Shown here: one piece after another, positions 8,447 to 17,513 of the stretch
Layout: every line of letters begins with the position of its first letter
How positions within the stretch are numbered: position 1 is the first letter of the stretch
Made by a program: the position numbers and the translations under genes
Notes under the pieces: model-generated
The model's database searches: none
The model's input: only the letters and a program-made list of their open reading frames with translations
What the model was told of the DNA's origin: nothing
Assembly: GCA_964585305.1 (NCBI GenBank)
Contig: CAZPDM010000035.1
Span: 1-38,384, forward strand
Direction of reading: 5' to 3'
From: CAZPDM01 sp964585305
GTDB taxonomy: Bacteria > Planctomycetota > Uabimicrobiia > Uabimicrobiales > JABWCH01
Length of the DNA: 38,384 nucleotides

Positions 8447-9979
8447 ATGTTTTCTTTTTTTAAAAGTTGCCATTCATCTTTATATATCTTTTTAGTTTGC
8501 AGTTTATATATAGTTTCTGCATGTTCGGGTGGCGGGGGATCTTCAGATAATGAAGACAATGATGATTTAATGCCAGAAGCTGAAATACGTGGAAATAATG
8601 TAGTTATTCTTGATGGTAGCAATATCCCTAGTATATTTGATAATACAGATTTTGGCGGTGTAAAATTTCCTGCTGCGGCTGCTAAACGTTTAGCTTTTAC
8701 AATTTTTAATTTAGGTACAACAAATTTAACTTTAGGAAATGTAGTAGTTGCTGGCACTAATGCTGCCGATTTTGTTGTATCAACCGCACCAGTAAGTCCG
8801 GTTTTACCTAAAGGATCAACAATATTTAGAATTGATTTTACACCAGGAGCTGTTGGTATTAGAACTGCAACAATTAGTATAGAAACTAATGATGGAAATG
8901 AAAATCCATATAATTTTGCAATTCAAGGAGTAGGAACTGTAGCCCTTCCCAAAACAGGACAAACAGTTAGTTATGCAATTGGCGATGATGGTGATTTGCA
9001 ACAAGGGGTAGCTTGGCCGAATCCAAGGTTTGTAGATAATGCCAATGGGACAGTAACAGATAATTTAACTGGATTGGTTTGGTTAAAAAATGCGGATGTA
9101 TTAGCTCCTCGCGGTGTAGCTACTTGGTCGCAAGCATTAAATCTTTGCAATGCTTTAGCTTCTGGCCAAGCGGGTCTTACTGATGGTTCTGTAGCAGGAG
9201 ATTGGCGTCTTCCCAATATTCGAGAATTGAGAAGTTTGATCAATCATAGCCAAGCAAATCCTTCCTTAACAGCAGGCCACCCTTTTACAAATGTTCAACT
9301 TAATGACTATTGGACTTCTACAACATCTTTTGCGACACCTGCTCAAGCATATTCTGTTTTTCTATCAAATGGTGGAATTTCTGTTGATAATAAAGAAAGC
9401 TCTTGGCGGCTTTGGGCAGTACGAGGAAATAGTGGGAATACTATTTTTTTACCTAAAACTGGCCAAACAACTCCGTATTTAGCTGGCGATGATGGAACAT
9501 TAGGAAAGGGGACTGCATGGCCTAATCCAAGATTTACAGACCCGGGAAATGGAACGATCATAGATAATTTAACCGGTTTAATTTGGCTTAAAGATGCAAG
9601 TGCTTTAGGAATTGATTCCTGGAGTAATGCTATCAATGATTGTAATAATTTATCAGAAGGGCAGGCTGGGCTTTCGGATGGCTCTATTGCAGGAGATTGG
9701 AGATTGCCTAACATTTATGAACTAAGTAGTTTAATGACCTATGGAGCTACTTCACCAGCTTTACCAGCAAATCATCCTTTTCTCAATGTTCAATTAGGCG
9801 ATCATTGGACATCTACCACATACGCAGGTGATACAACAAGAGCATTTCATATTTCTACTGTAAATGGCGATAGTGATACTACAGCGAAAATATCTTCTAT
9901 TTATACATGGGCAGTTCGTGGAAGTTCTAGTTCTCGAAATAAATTCCGTCCTTCAGATATAGAAAATGAAGAAAATTAG
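8447..9979 (+). CDS. Lipoprotein with ASH-like domain and two Lcl (DUF1566) domains
   Basis: Signal peptide with lipobox VSAC; the lipidated residue would be C26, followed by a Gly/Ser/Asp-rich tether. Residues about 45-160 form a beta-rich choice-of-anchor D/ASH-like domain (NLGTTNLTLGNVVVAG, then a TATISIETND strand pattern). Residues about 165-330 and 335-490 are two copies of the Lcl C-terminal (DUF1566) domain, each opening LPKTGQT and containing NPRF, GTVTDNLTGLVWLK or its variant, AGDWRLPN and WTST. Lcl domains are known from surface adhesins related to the Legionella collagen-like protein. GGAG eight bases before the ATG supports the start. It lies 46 bases after the kinase gene, so the two may act together, for example with the kinase sensing or controlling the envelope. 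That link is inference. Confidence 0.88.
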   Translation: MFSFFKSCHSSLYIFLVCSLYIVSACSGGGGSSDNEDNDDLMPEAEIRGNNVVILDGSNIPSIFDNTDFGGVKFPAAAAKRLAFTIFNLGTTNLTLGNVVVAGTNAADFVVSTAPVSPVLPKGSTIFRIDFTPGAVGIRTATISIETNDGNENPYNFAIQGVGTVALPKTGQTVSYAIGDDGDLQQGVAWPNPRFVDNANGTVTDNLTGLVWLKNADVLAPRGVATWSQALNLCNALASGQAGLTDGSVAGDWRLPNIRELRSLINHSQANPSLTAGHPFTNVQLNDYWTSTTSFATPAQAYSVFLSNGGISVDNKESSWRLWAVRGNSGNTIFLPKTGQTTPYLAGDDGTLGKGTAWPNPRFTDPGNGTIIDNLTGLIWLKDASALGIDSWSNAINDCNNLSEGQAGLSDGSIAGDWRLPNIYELSSLMTYGATSPALPANHPFLNVQLGDHWTSTTYAGDTTRAFHISTVNGDSDTTAKISSIYTWAVRGSSSSRNKFRPSDIENEEN

Positions 9980-10010
9980 ACTAAGTTTTTAAAGATATAT
10001 TTTTCGTTCT

Positions 10011-10035
10011 CAAGCCAAGTTTAAAACTTGGCTTG
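10011..10035. terminator. Stem-loop between convergent genes
   Basis: A perfect 11-bp stem (10011-10021 with 10025-10035, arm CAAGCCAAGTT) sits 5 bases after the FAD-oxidase stop on the minus strand and 32 bases after the lipoprotein stop. It is probably a shared terminator, although the T runs are weak. Confidence 0.6.
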
Positions 10036-10040
10036 ATTTG

Positions 10041-11453
10041 TTATAGAACTTTTCCAGGATTTAAAATTTCATTAGGATCAAAAACATTTTTGATAGAACG
10101 CATAAGGGAAAGTTGATATGAATCTAAAAATTCAGCCATATATTCACGTTTGATAAGGCCAATTCCATGTTCACCAGAAATCATTCCTTGAAATTGATGA
10201 CCTAGACTATGTATTTTATCTCGAACAATATGATATTTATCTTTCCAATTTGGTAATTCTTGCCAGGTACCATTTTGCCAACGTGCTTTCATAATATGTG
10301 TATGGACGTTTCCATCTGCTGCATGGCCATAAGTTGGACACCATGTATCATGTTCTTGTTCTATTTTATGAACAGCCGTTACAAATTCTGCAATCGATGC
10401 TCTGGGAACAGTAATATCAAGTATTTCCAGCATATAATTTCTTAATGCTTCATAAATATGGCTACGAATTTCAAGAATGTTTTTCTGTTTAGCTTTTTCT
10501 GTAGCAATAAAAACATCAAGAGCGTGATTTGCTAAACAAATATCTGATATTTTTTCTGCGAGTTGTAATAACTCTTCTTCTTGACTAGCATCAATCATAA
10601 TGAGAAGGTGCGCATCGCCATCATCTGATGGCCATTTTTTTTGTAGATGATGTTCTGTAATTTTTAATGATGTACGATCCATAAATTCTACGGCTAAAGG
10701 AATGATTTTACTTTGCAAAATAGCAGGAACTGTTTGTATCGCTTCATGAAGTGTTGTAAATGGAATAACTAATGAGCATGTATGTTCTGGCGGTGGATAT
10801 AAAGATATTATTGCTTTTGTGATAATACCTAATGTTCCTTCTGAACCAATTAAAAGATGTAATAAGCTATATCCTGTACTATTTTTAATTAACTTTCCGC
10901 TAATATTTGTTATCTCTCCTGTAGGCAACACAACTTCAATTCCTCGTACAAAATTTCTAATAACGCCATATTTTACTGCTCTTGCACCTCCAGCATTTGT
11001 AGCAATTACTCCACCAATAGTAGCTCCTTCATCTCCAGGATGTGGAGGAAAAAATAATCCTGAGCCTTCAATTGCCTGATAGAAATCGTGCAATGATACT
11101 CCAGCATCTACAACCGCCATCATATTTTTAGTATCTATTTCCCAAACTCGATTCATTTTTTCTAAAGAAAGTAGAATGCCTCCATATATCGGAACACAAC
11201 CACCACATAATCCAGTTCCCCCACCACGTGGTGTAATAGGAATTTTATTTTTATTGGCAAATTTTACAATCTCAGAAATTTGTTGTGTATTGTGAGGTTT
11301 TACGACAATATCCGGTAAATGTCTTAATTCTACAAAAGTAAATTCATCATGGCTATAATCCTGCATGTTATTAGGATCTATAATTATATTTTCTTTTCCA
11401 AGTATTGTTTCTAGCTCTTTTATAAAAACTTCATTTAGTTTATTCCATTGCAT
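10041..11453 (-). CDS. glcD: FAD-linked oxidase, GlcD/D-lactate dehydrogenase family
   Basis: A flavoprotein of the family that includes glycolate oxidase subunit GlcD and D-lactate or D-2-hydroxyacid dehydrogenases, which oxidise a 2-hydroxyacid to a 2-oxoacid. The FAD-binding PCMH-type domain occupies about residues 40-220, with the signature PRGGGTGLCGG at 75-85 and GATIGGVIATNAGG further on. The FAD-oxidase C-terminal domain carries GEHGIGLIKREYM near 435. The length of 470 residues is normal. No GlcE or GlcF (iron-sulfur) partner gene is adjacent, so the electron acceptor and exact substrate cannot be told, and the symbol is a family label. The gene is divergent from the transporter at 11551; the ribosome site is weak (GGA 11 bases upstream). 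Confidence 0.88.
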   Translation of the reverse strand: MQWNKLNEVFIKELETILGKENIIIDPNNMQDYSHDEFTFVELRHLPDIVVKPHNTQQISEIVKFANKNKIPITPRGGGTGLCGGCVPIYGGILLSLEKMNRVWEIDTKNMMAVVDAGVSLHDFYQAIEGSGLFFPPHPGDEGATIGGVIATNAGGARAVKYGVIRNFVRGIEVVLPTGEITNISGKLIKNSTGYSLLHLLIGSEGTLGIITKAIISLYPPPEHTCSLVIPFTTLHEAIQTVPAILQSKIIPLAVEFMDRTSLKITEHHLQKKWPSDDGDAHLLIMIDASQEEELLQLAEKISDICLANHALDVFIATEKAKQKNILEIRSHIYEALRNYMLEILDITVPRASIAEFVTAVHKIEQEHDTWCPTYGHAADGNVHTHIMKARWQNGTWQELPNWKDKYHIVRDKIHSLGHQFQGMISGEHGIGLIKREYMAEFLDSYQLSLMRSIKNVFDPNEILNPGKVL

Positions 11454-11550
11454 ATAATTTTTTCCATAAAATTTTTTTGTATCTTTGATAAAAATTATTA
11501 TACTCTTGATAATTCAAATATCGTTTTTATATTTTTGATAAGGAAAAATA

Positions 11551-12486
11551 ATGTCTTGGATTTTATTATCGTTAATCTCTGCTGTGTTTTCTGCTGCTGC
11601 AGCAATTTCACAAAAAAAAGTTTTACAATCGTTGCCTGCTTTGCATTTTTCTCTTTTAGTTTCATTATTAACGTTGGTATTTTGTATACCATTTTTATTT
11701 GGAATAGATTTTGACAAAATTTCAAGTATCAGTGTATATGTTTTGTTTGGCAAAACTATACTTACCGCATTGGCTTTTTGGTTAGTTATGCTTTCTATTC
11801 AGAAATTACAAATTAGTTTAGCATTACCCTTGATGGTTTTAACTCCAGGTTTAGTAGCTATTTTTGGATTCTTTCTTTTAGGAGAATCCTTATTATGGTT
11901 TCAAATCTTTGGAATGATTTTACTTGTTATTGGCACATATATTTTAGAATTGGAAAAAAATACAAAATTTTATACACCATTTCTTAATTTGCTAAAATCT
12001 CCCCACCATGGATATATCTTAGGTGCGTTGATCCTTTTTACAACTACATCTATTTTAGATGCTGCTCTTTTGAAAAAATTTAAACTGCATCCATATTCTA
12101 TGACAGTCCTACAACAAGCTTTTTCTGTTATTATTTTTGGTTTGATTTTAATAATAGAGTCTTTAAGAAAAAGAAATGTCTTACAAGCAGATATGACAGA
12201 AAATTTAGAAAAAGCTATTGCATCTCAAAATAATTTATGGACTATATTAAAAAAACATTGGATATGGCTAACTTGGATTGCTTTTTTTACAATAGTTTAT
12301 CGTTATACTCAAATTGAAGCAACCAAGTTAGCTCCGGCTGTGGCTTTGGTTCTTTCACTAAAAAGAGTTTCTGTATTTTTTAGTGCTGTTATTGGCGGAA
12401 AAATTTTTCGAGAGCAAAATTTACCTCAGCGAATTATTGCTGTGATTATTATGTTAATTGGTGCTACGCTGATTATGAAAGATTAA
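11551..12486 (+). CDS. EamA/DMT-family membrane transporter
   Basis: A 311-residue membrane protein with about ten hydrophobic helices in two halves, the layout of EamA-type drug/metabolite transporters. The first half includes the family-like stretch LPLMVLTPGLVAIFGFFLLGE, and the end has SLKRVSVFFSAVIGGKIFREQ followed by a final helix ending LIGATLIM, both typical of the second EamA repeat. A polar loop of about 35 residues (around 205-235) separates the late helices. The substrate is unknown; members export metabolites, amino acids or nucleotide sugars. AAGGA seven bases upstream supports the ATG. It converges on the DUF1015 gene with only two bases between stops. Confidence 0.87.
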   Translation: MSWILLSLISAVFSAAAAISQKKVLQSLPALHFSLLVSLLTLVFCIPFLFGIDFDKISSISVYVLFGKTILTALAFWLVMLSIQKLQISLALPLMVLTPGLVAIFGFFLLGESLLWFQIFGMILLVIGTYILELEKNTKFYTPFLNLLKSPHHGYILGALILFTTTSILDAALLKKFKLHPYSMTVLQQAFSVIIFGLILIIESLRKRNVLQADMTENLEKAIASQNNLWTILKKHWIWLTWIAFFTIVYRYTQIEATKLAPAVALVLSLKRVSVFFSAVIGGKIFREQNLPQRIIAVIIMLIGATLIMKD

Positions 12487-12488
12487 GC

Positions 12489-13727
12489 CTATTTTATAGA
12501 TCGTACAACAAAACCTGAACGTAATTTGGGTTCAAACCAAGTAGATTTTGGTGGCATAATTTGATTTGCATCAGCAATAGCCATCAGATCGCTAATACTT
12601 ACTGGATACAAAGCAAATGCAACCCCATCTTCTTGCTTTTGTACAGCTTTTTCCAAAGCCTCTGTTCCTTTAATACCTCCGACAAATTTGATTCGTTTGT
12701 CTGTACGAGGATTTTCAATACCAAGCAATGGGAATAAGACTTGTTTTTGTAAAATGCTGACATCTAAGCGTTCGATTACATCATTTTCATTTACAATGGC
12801 AGGTTTTGCTTGGAGACGATACCATCTATTTTTCAAATACATTCCGAAAGAATGTTTTTCAGTAGGGGCAGCATTTGTCGCTTCAGTAATTTCAAACTTT
12901 TCTGAAAGTTTAGAAATAAATTTTTCAGCACTCATATTATTGAGGTCTTTTACAACACGATTGTATGCCATAATATTCATTTGATTGTCTGGGAAAATGA
13001 CAGTCATAAAGTAATTGTAGCTTTCACTTCCTGTATGATGAGGATTTTTTTCTTTACGATATTCGCAAACTCGCACAGATGCTGCAGAACGATGATGTCC
13101 ATCAGCGATATACATAAAGGGGACTTTTTTGAATTCTTCTTGAATTTTCAAAACCACAGCAGGATCAGAAATTGTCCAGAATGTATGTTGTACATGATCA
13201 GGTGTAGTAATGTTATACATAGCCGGTTGTGTGCAAACTTTTGCTATAATATTGTCAATTTCTGAACGTTGTTGATAGGTAAAAAATACTGGTTCATCAT
13301 TGGCCTGCAAAGTATCGATATGGCGAATACGATCGTTTTCTTTATCTACACGAGTAAGCTCATGTTTTTTGATGATATTATGTTGGTATTCCACAACACT
13401 GGCACCAGCAACAATACCAACTTGGCAATGGTTCCCAAGTTGTTGTGCATAGATATAAAAACTTGGAGCATCGTCTTGTACTAACCATTTTTTTTCAATG
13501 AATTTACTGAGGTTTTCTGCTCCTTTAGCATAAACACGATCGTCGTATTGATCTATACTGCGATCTACATCAATTTCTGATTTTGCAATATGAAAAAAAC
13601 TATAAGGATTGTCTTTAGCCATCTCACTTGCTTCTTCAGAATCAATGACATCATAAGGCAATTCAACAATACGATTGACAAGATGTACAGGCGGACGAAA
13701 TCCGCAAAAAGGCATAATATTTACCAT
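12489..13727 (-). CDS. DUF1015 family protein
   Basis: A soluble 412-residue protein of the DUF1015 family. The family signs are the opening PFCGFRPP..LPYDVIDSEEA, NPYSFFHI, HELTRVDKENDRIRH in the first half, and YIADGHHRSAASVR near residue 209. The conserved Lys/His/Glu/Arg and GHHR residues suggest an active or phosphate-binding site, related to the ParB/sulfiredoxin-like fold, but I cannot assign a reaction. The start has AGAAAGG four bases upstream. It is the last gene of the minus-strand cluster and its stop lies two bases from that of the DMT transporter, with no terminator visible between them. Confidence 0.88.
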   Translation of the reverse strand: MVNIMPFCGFRPPVHLVNRIVELPYDVIDSEEASEMAKDNPYSFFHIAKSEIDVDRSIDQYDDRVYAKGAENLSKFIEKKWLVQDDAPSFYIYAQQLGNHCQVGIVAGASVVEYQHNIIKKHELTRVDKENDRIRHIDTLQANDEPVFFTYQQRSEIDNIIAKVCTQPAMYNITTPDHVQHTFWTISDPAVVLKIQEEFKKVPFMYIADGHHRSAASVRVCEYRKEKNPHHTGSESYNYFMTVIFPDNQMNIMAYNRVVKDLNNMSAEKFISKLSEKFEITEATNAAPTEKHSFGMYLKNRWYRLQAKPAIVNENDVIERLDVSILQKQVLFPLLGIENPRTDKRIKFVGGIKGTEALEKAVQKQEDGVAFALYPVSISDLMAIADANQIMPPKSTWFEPKLRSGFVVRSIK

Positions 13728-13802
13728 AAAAACCTTTCTAATTCAAATCTAATTCAAAATATCTTCAACTACTTTTCACCTTAAATGAAAAGTTTATAAA
13801 AA

Positions 13803-14183
13803 TTATGATTTTCTTTTTGTAGGTTCATCTTGATAGATAAATTGTTCGGAAAAAATCGCAGTTCCAAGAGCTGCAGGAGGAATAGCAATAATTTTTACAG
13901 GAATCAATGCTGCACCAATTCCTGGAGTTGGCTCATTTTGCCAGTTCCATACAGAACTGACAGAATCTGGAACATTTGCACAGCCTCTTACTGGATTGAC
14001 AACAGCAATATCAACAACAGAAAGTACTGCATAACCTGGAAATAATACAGGAGAAAGTAACACTTTAGGAAGTGTTTCTTGAGGAAATACTTGATCACGA
14101 AAATAGTTTGCTGTGGGCAATTGGCAGCCTGATATTGTAATCAATGCTATTACTAAAAAAATGGTGAGTAAAATTCTTCTCAT
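13803..14183 (-). CDS. Small lipoprotein, possibly YceK/DUF1375-like
   Basis: A 126-residue protein with a charged start, one hydrophobic segment and lipobox ISGC, so C20 would be lipidated. The mature part is short and hydrophobic, with PVLFPGYAVLSVVDIAVVNP resembling the small YceK/YidQ lipoproteins that have a PxxxPxD-type hydrophobic repeat. That resemblance is by eye. It ends before the 75-base gap ahead of the DUF1015 gene and begins 30 bases after the ksgA stop. AAGAG lies eight bases upstream of the ATG. Its function is unknown. Confidence 0.78.
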   Translation of the reverse strand: MRRILLTIFLVIALITISGCQLPTANYFRDQVFPQETLPKVLLSPVLFPGYAVLSVVDIAVVNPVRGCANVPDSVSSVWNWQNEPTPGIGAALIPVKIIAIPPAALGTAIFSEQFIYQDEPTKRKS

Positions 14184-14213
14184 GTTCTTTACTCTTAAAA
14201 AACTATTTAAATA

Positions 14214-15209
14214 CTAAAATAGTTGAGATTCATTTGTTTTTGCCTTAACTCCAAAGGAGTAAAGAGAATTGGCCAGTTGTACAAATTCAGATAAAGTTAA
14301 AGATTCCGCACGTTGTTTTCCTTCAATTCCACTTTTTTTTAACGAAGCTTCTAATATAGATATATCTTGGAATTCTATAAATTGTGATTGCTTAAGAGCA
14401 TTGCTAATTGTTTTGCGTCGCAAATTAAAAAGGGTAAAGATGGTTGCTTTCAGCATATTCCTATCATCAACTTCTACTTTTTTAGGAGAATATGTAATTT
14501 GAATAACAGAGGAATATACTTTAGGAGGAGGGTAAAATGCTTGTGGAGGAACAGTCATTATTTGCCGGATGTTTCCATGAAGTTGTACAAAAAGCGATAA
14601 TGGCCCATATTCTGGAGTATTTGGCTGAGCCATAATACGATTTGCTACCTCTTTTTGAATCATCACTACCATTTGATTTGGAGGAGTTGGAAGTTCTAAA
14701 AAATTAATGATAATAGGGGCTGCAATATTATAAGGTAAATTGGCTATAACTTTATAAGGAGTTTGTTCACTTTTTTTGGCTATGGATTCAATTAAGCAAG
14801 GATGCAAATTATGCTTACCATCTAAAGCATCGCAATTGATTATTTGGAAGCCTGAAAAATTTTGAAAGCGTTTCTTAAGAAAATTGATAAACCTGGGATC
14901 TATTTCCACCGCTAAAACATTTGGAGTAATATGCAAAAGTTGTTCAGTAAGATGGCCTAATCCTGGTCCAATTTCAATTACCATCTCTGATGTTTGTATC
15001 TGTGCGGATTCAGCAATTTTTTGATGAATATTATGATTAACTAAAAAATTTTGTCCCCATTTTTTAGATGGGGGAAATCCAAGTTGTTGTAAAATTGCAG
15101 GAATATACTTGGCCTCATAGATATTTTCTTGCATAGAAAATTCTGCGTCGTCAGGGGAGTGATTATAAGATTTGTTTTCTTTTAATATTTTTGTTTTATT
15201 GTTTTTCAT
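14214..15209 (-). CDS. rsmA: 16S rRNA (adenine1518/1519-N6)-dimethyltransferase
   Basis: KsgA/RsmA transfers four methyl groups from SAM to two adjacent adenines near the 3' end of 16S rRNA, a late check in small-subunit assembly. Visible motifs are KKWGQNFLVN, the SAM loop IEIGPGLGHLTEQL near 75-88, AVEIDPR, INCDALDG and the catalytic NLPYN at 157-161. The C-terminal half carries FNLRRKTISNAL and other helical substrate-binding elements. The length of 331 residues exceeds the usual 260-280 mainly because of an N-terminal extension of about 45 polar residues. The start overlaps the end of the FHA gene by 14 bases, so the two are probably translationally coupled; an internal ATG at 15134 has no ribosome site. 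Confidence 0.93.
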   Translation of the reverse strand: MKNNKTKILKENKSYNHSPDDAEFSMQENIYEAKYIPAILQQLGFPPSKKWGQNFLVNHNIHQKIAESAQIQTSEMVIEIGPGLGHLTEQLLHITPNVLAVEIDPRFINFLKKRFQNFSGFQIINCDALDGKHNLHPCLIESIAKKSEQTPYKVIANLPYNIAAPIIINFLELPTPPNQMVVMIQKEVANRIMAQPNTPEYGPLSLFVQLHGNIRQIMTVPPQAFYPPPKVYSSVIQITYSPKKVEVDDRNMLKATIFTLFNLRRKTISNALKQSQFIEFQDISILEASLKKSGIEGKQRAESLTLSEFVQLANSLYSFGVKAKTNESQLF

Positions 15210-16824
15210 TTTTTTCTTGTTGAGTCTTTATACTCTCAACAGATTTTAATAATTTTTGATATAGTCTTTTTGTATCGTTTAATTCTTCTTTTTCATTTGA
15301 AATGCTTCCTAGTTTAAAACCAACTTCATTTACAAGAATAAGGCGTTGGGTAATAATAGTTTCACCAGCTTCTTGAATATCCTCTAATGTTATTTCTTCT
15401 CTACTTTGAAAGGCCGCATAAACTTTTGCGGCTTTAAGCAATAGAATTTGAGTATAAGTGTCGATTCCATTATGAACGATATCTTTAAATTGTGCTAAAC
15501 ATGCTACATGTTCGGGGTTTGCGGAACATACTAACCGTACTATATATTCAAGAAGATTGTCTGGGACTTTTACTGATTCTACTATATCTTGGAAGTAATT
15601 GATATCTTCCTTATTCATAATGGATTGTTGCGGTTTATCTGCATGTTCATGCCAATATTTCAGAATGGAAATTTCTTGGTTGATTGTTGTTACAGTCAAT
15701 TCTATCTTGAACATTAAGGCATTCTGTAACTGATTTGGAATTTTCGTTATATCAGGCTCATTTTGGCATATAACAATTCTTGGTTTCTTTGTATTTTTTG
15801 TTCTCTGAAAATTTAAAGAGGAAAGATTTTGTTCTGAGATAAAGTCAGTAATTTCAGAATAATAATTTGCGCAATTAGCTAAAACTAGAATATCAGAATC
15901 TATTTCCAACTTATTAAGATGTTCTTTATTTTTTATATGAATAATTTGTAAAGATAGGCCTAAACATTTTGCCATTTTATGCAGAAAGACAAATTGGTGG
16001 AGAGTAGAACTTCCATGTAACCAGCAATGGCCTCCTGAAATCCAAGCTAAAAACAGTTGTCGTACATTTATTTCCTGCTCAATCATTTCTGGAATTATTT
16101 GTTTTTGTAATTGCTCATAGCATTTTTTTATCCATTTGATGTTTTGTCCAGAGGCAACCATTGCTATAGCCACATCTTTAGATTTTGCTACTTTAGTCTC
16201 TGTTTTTGCATCAACTTTTATTTCTACTCTTTCAGAGCTTACTTGTTCTCCAGAAGCAGGATATTTTTTAGGAGGGGGAAGGGTGGATTTAGAATCTAAT
16301 TTTTTATCCTCTTCTCTGGCAGATGCCATAGGAATTTTTCCTGTACGCTTGGAAATAGGAGGAATATCTTCTTTTCCTAATCCTACCTGTGCTAAGAGTC
16401 CAGAAGCAGAAGTATCATCGCTATAATTATCATCCTCTTCTTTATCTGCTTCTTTTTTCTGCACGTTTAGTTCGGGTATTTTTTCTGCATTATTTTCTGG
16501 TTTTGCTGTTCCTTGTGAGTCAGGAATTTCGCTTCTTTCCTTAGCAATTAAAAAGATCATTTCAACAGAAGCTATTGCAATTTTGTCTCCATCTTCTAAC
16601 TCTTTTTTCTTAATCCGTTCCCCATTAACAAAGGTTCCATTTTGACTATCACAGTCAACAACATACCAAGCATCACCAATTTTTATAATATTACATTGTC
16701 TTCGGGAAGCATTTCGATCTTTAATAGGCACATCATTTTTACTACTTCTTCCAACTGTAATAATTCTGCCTGTGATAGTATGAATACGCTCTTCACCATT
16801 TTCAATAATAACAAGTCGTTCCAT
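15196..16824 (-). CDS. FHA-domain protein with decayed MoxR-like AAA domain
   Basis: Residues about 1-95 are an FHA phosphothreonine-binding domain (TVGRSSKNDVPIKDRNASRRQ, then DSQNGTFVNGERI). A disordered charged linker runs from about 100 to 225. Residues about 235-520 align by eye with MoxR AAA+ ATPases: EMIEQEINVRQLFLAWISGGHCWLHG at the start and VPDNLLEYIVRLV and EEITLEDIQEAGE near the end. The Walker A site reads GSSTLHQF near 270, with no Lys, and the Walker B region reads LVLANCAN instead of an acidic ADE. So it is probably a pseudo-ATPase scaffold bound by phosphorylated partners. The start follows a GGGGGAAAT sequence. It lies between nadD and ksgA, overlapping ksgA, in the minus cluster. 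Confidence 0.82.
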   Translation of the reverse strand: MERLVIIENGEERIHTITGRIITVGRSSKNDVPIKDRNASRRQCNIIKIGDAWYVVDCDSQNGTFVNGERIKKKELEDGDKIAIASVEMIFLIAKERSEIPDSQGTAKPENNAEKIPELNVQKKEADKEEDDNYSDDTSASGLLAQVGLGKEDIPPISKRTGKIPMASAREEDKKLDSKSTLPPPKKYPASGEQVSSERVEIKVDAKTETKVAKSKDVAIAMVASGQNIKWIKKCYEQLQKQIIPEMIEQEINVRQLFLAWISGGHCWLHGSSTLHQFVFLHKMAKCLGLSLQIIHIKNKEHLNKLEIDSDILVLANCANYYSEITDFISEQNLSSLNFQRTKNTKKPRIVICQNEPDITKIPNQLQNALMFKIELTVTTINQEISILKYWHEHADKPQQSIMNKEDINYFQDIVESVKVPDNLLEYIVRLVCSANPEHVACLAQFKDIVHNGIDTYTQILLLKAAKVYAAFQSREEITLEDIQEAGETIITQRLILVNEVGFKLGSISNEKEELNDTKRLYQKLLKSVESIKTQQEKNEKQ

Positions 16825-16848
16825 ATTTCCCCCGTAACAAAAAATTTG

Positions 16849-17451
16849 TTAAGTATTATATAAATGATGCTGGCGAATATAGGTATCTACCGCATCTGGG
16901 ATTAAATATTTTGTAGATTGATGTTGAAGATAACGCTGTCGAATTAGAGAAGAAGAAAGTGCAAAACTTGGTATTTCTACACAACATTGTTTTAATTTTT
17001 CACACCGTTGAAAACCTATATACGATTCTAATTTTGCTACTTCTTTAAGATTAAACCCTGGACGGCTACCAATCGCAAAATCACATAATTCTAAAAGAGC
17101 TTGCCATTCATACCATTTGGGTAATTCTAAAATATTATCAGCACCAATAATAAATGAAAGATTTTCAGTATATTGTTTCTTTAAAATGCGAATTGTTTCA
17201 ATTGTGTAGGAAACTTGAGGACGCATTATTTCAATATTAGAGATTTCAAAAAGAGGATTATCCTGAATTGCTAACTTAACCATTAGATATCGATGTTGTT
17301 CTGATATAATATTTAATTTGTGTGGAGGTGTTTTAGAAGGAATAAATAATACTTTAGAAAAGCCAAGTTTTTGCGCGACTTCTTGGGCTAATATTAAATG
17401 TCCAATATGGATGGGATCGAATGTCCCTCCTAATATACCAATAGTTTCCAT
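16849..17451 (-). CDS. nadD: Nicotinate-nucleotide adenylyltransferase
   Basis: NadD joins nicotinate mononucleotide and ATP to make deamido-NAD, the adenylation step of NAD synthesis in the cytoplasm. The nucleotidyltransferase signature GGTFDPIHIGH lies at residues 8-18, followed by FIPSKTPPHK, IIGADNILELPKWYEW in the middle and SSLIRQR (the ISSTxIR-type motif) near the C-terminus. The length of 200 residues is normal. The gene is third in the run of minus genes, with 24 bases to the FHA gene downstream and 107 bases to the YbjN-like gene upstream. The usual neighbour rsfS is absent. Confidence 0.95.
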   Translation of the reverse strand: METIGILGGTFDPIHIGHLILAQEVAQKLGFSKVLFIPSKTPPHKLNIISEQHRYLMVKLAIQDNPLFEISNIEIMRPQVSYTIETIRILKKQYTENLSFIIGADNILELPKWYEWQALLELCDFAIGSRPGFNLKEVAKLESYIGFQRCEKLKQCCVEIPSFALSSSLIRQRYLQHQSTKYLIPDAVDTYIRQHHLYNT

Positions 17452-17513
17452 TAGATTTCTTATTATAGAGATGTAGGATTAAGAAAATATTTGTTCCATC
17501 GTTGACTAATTTT

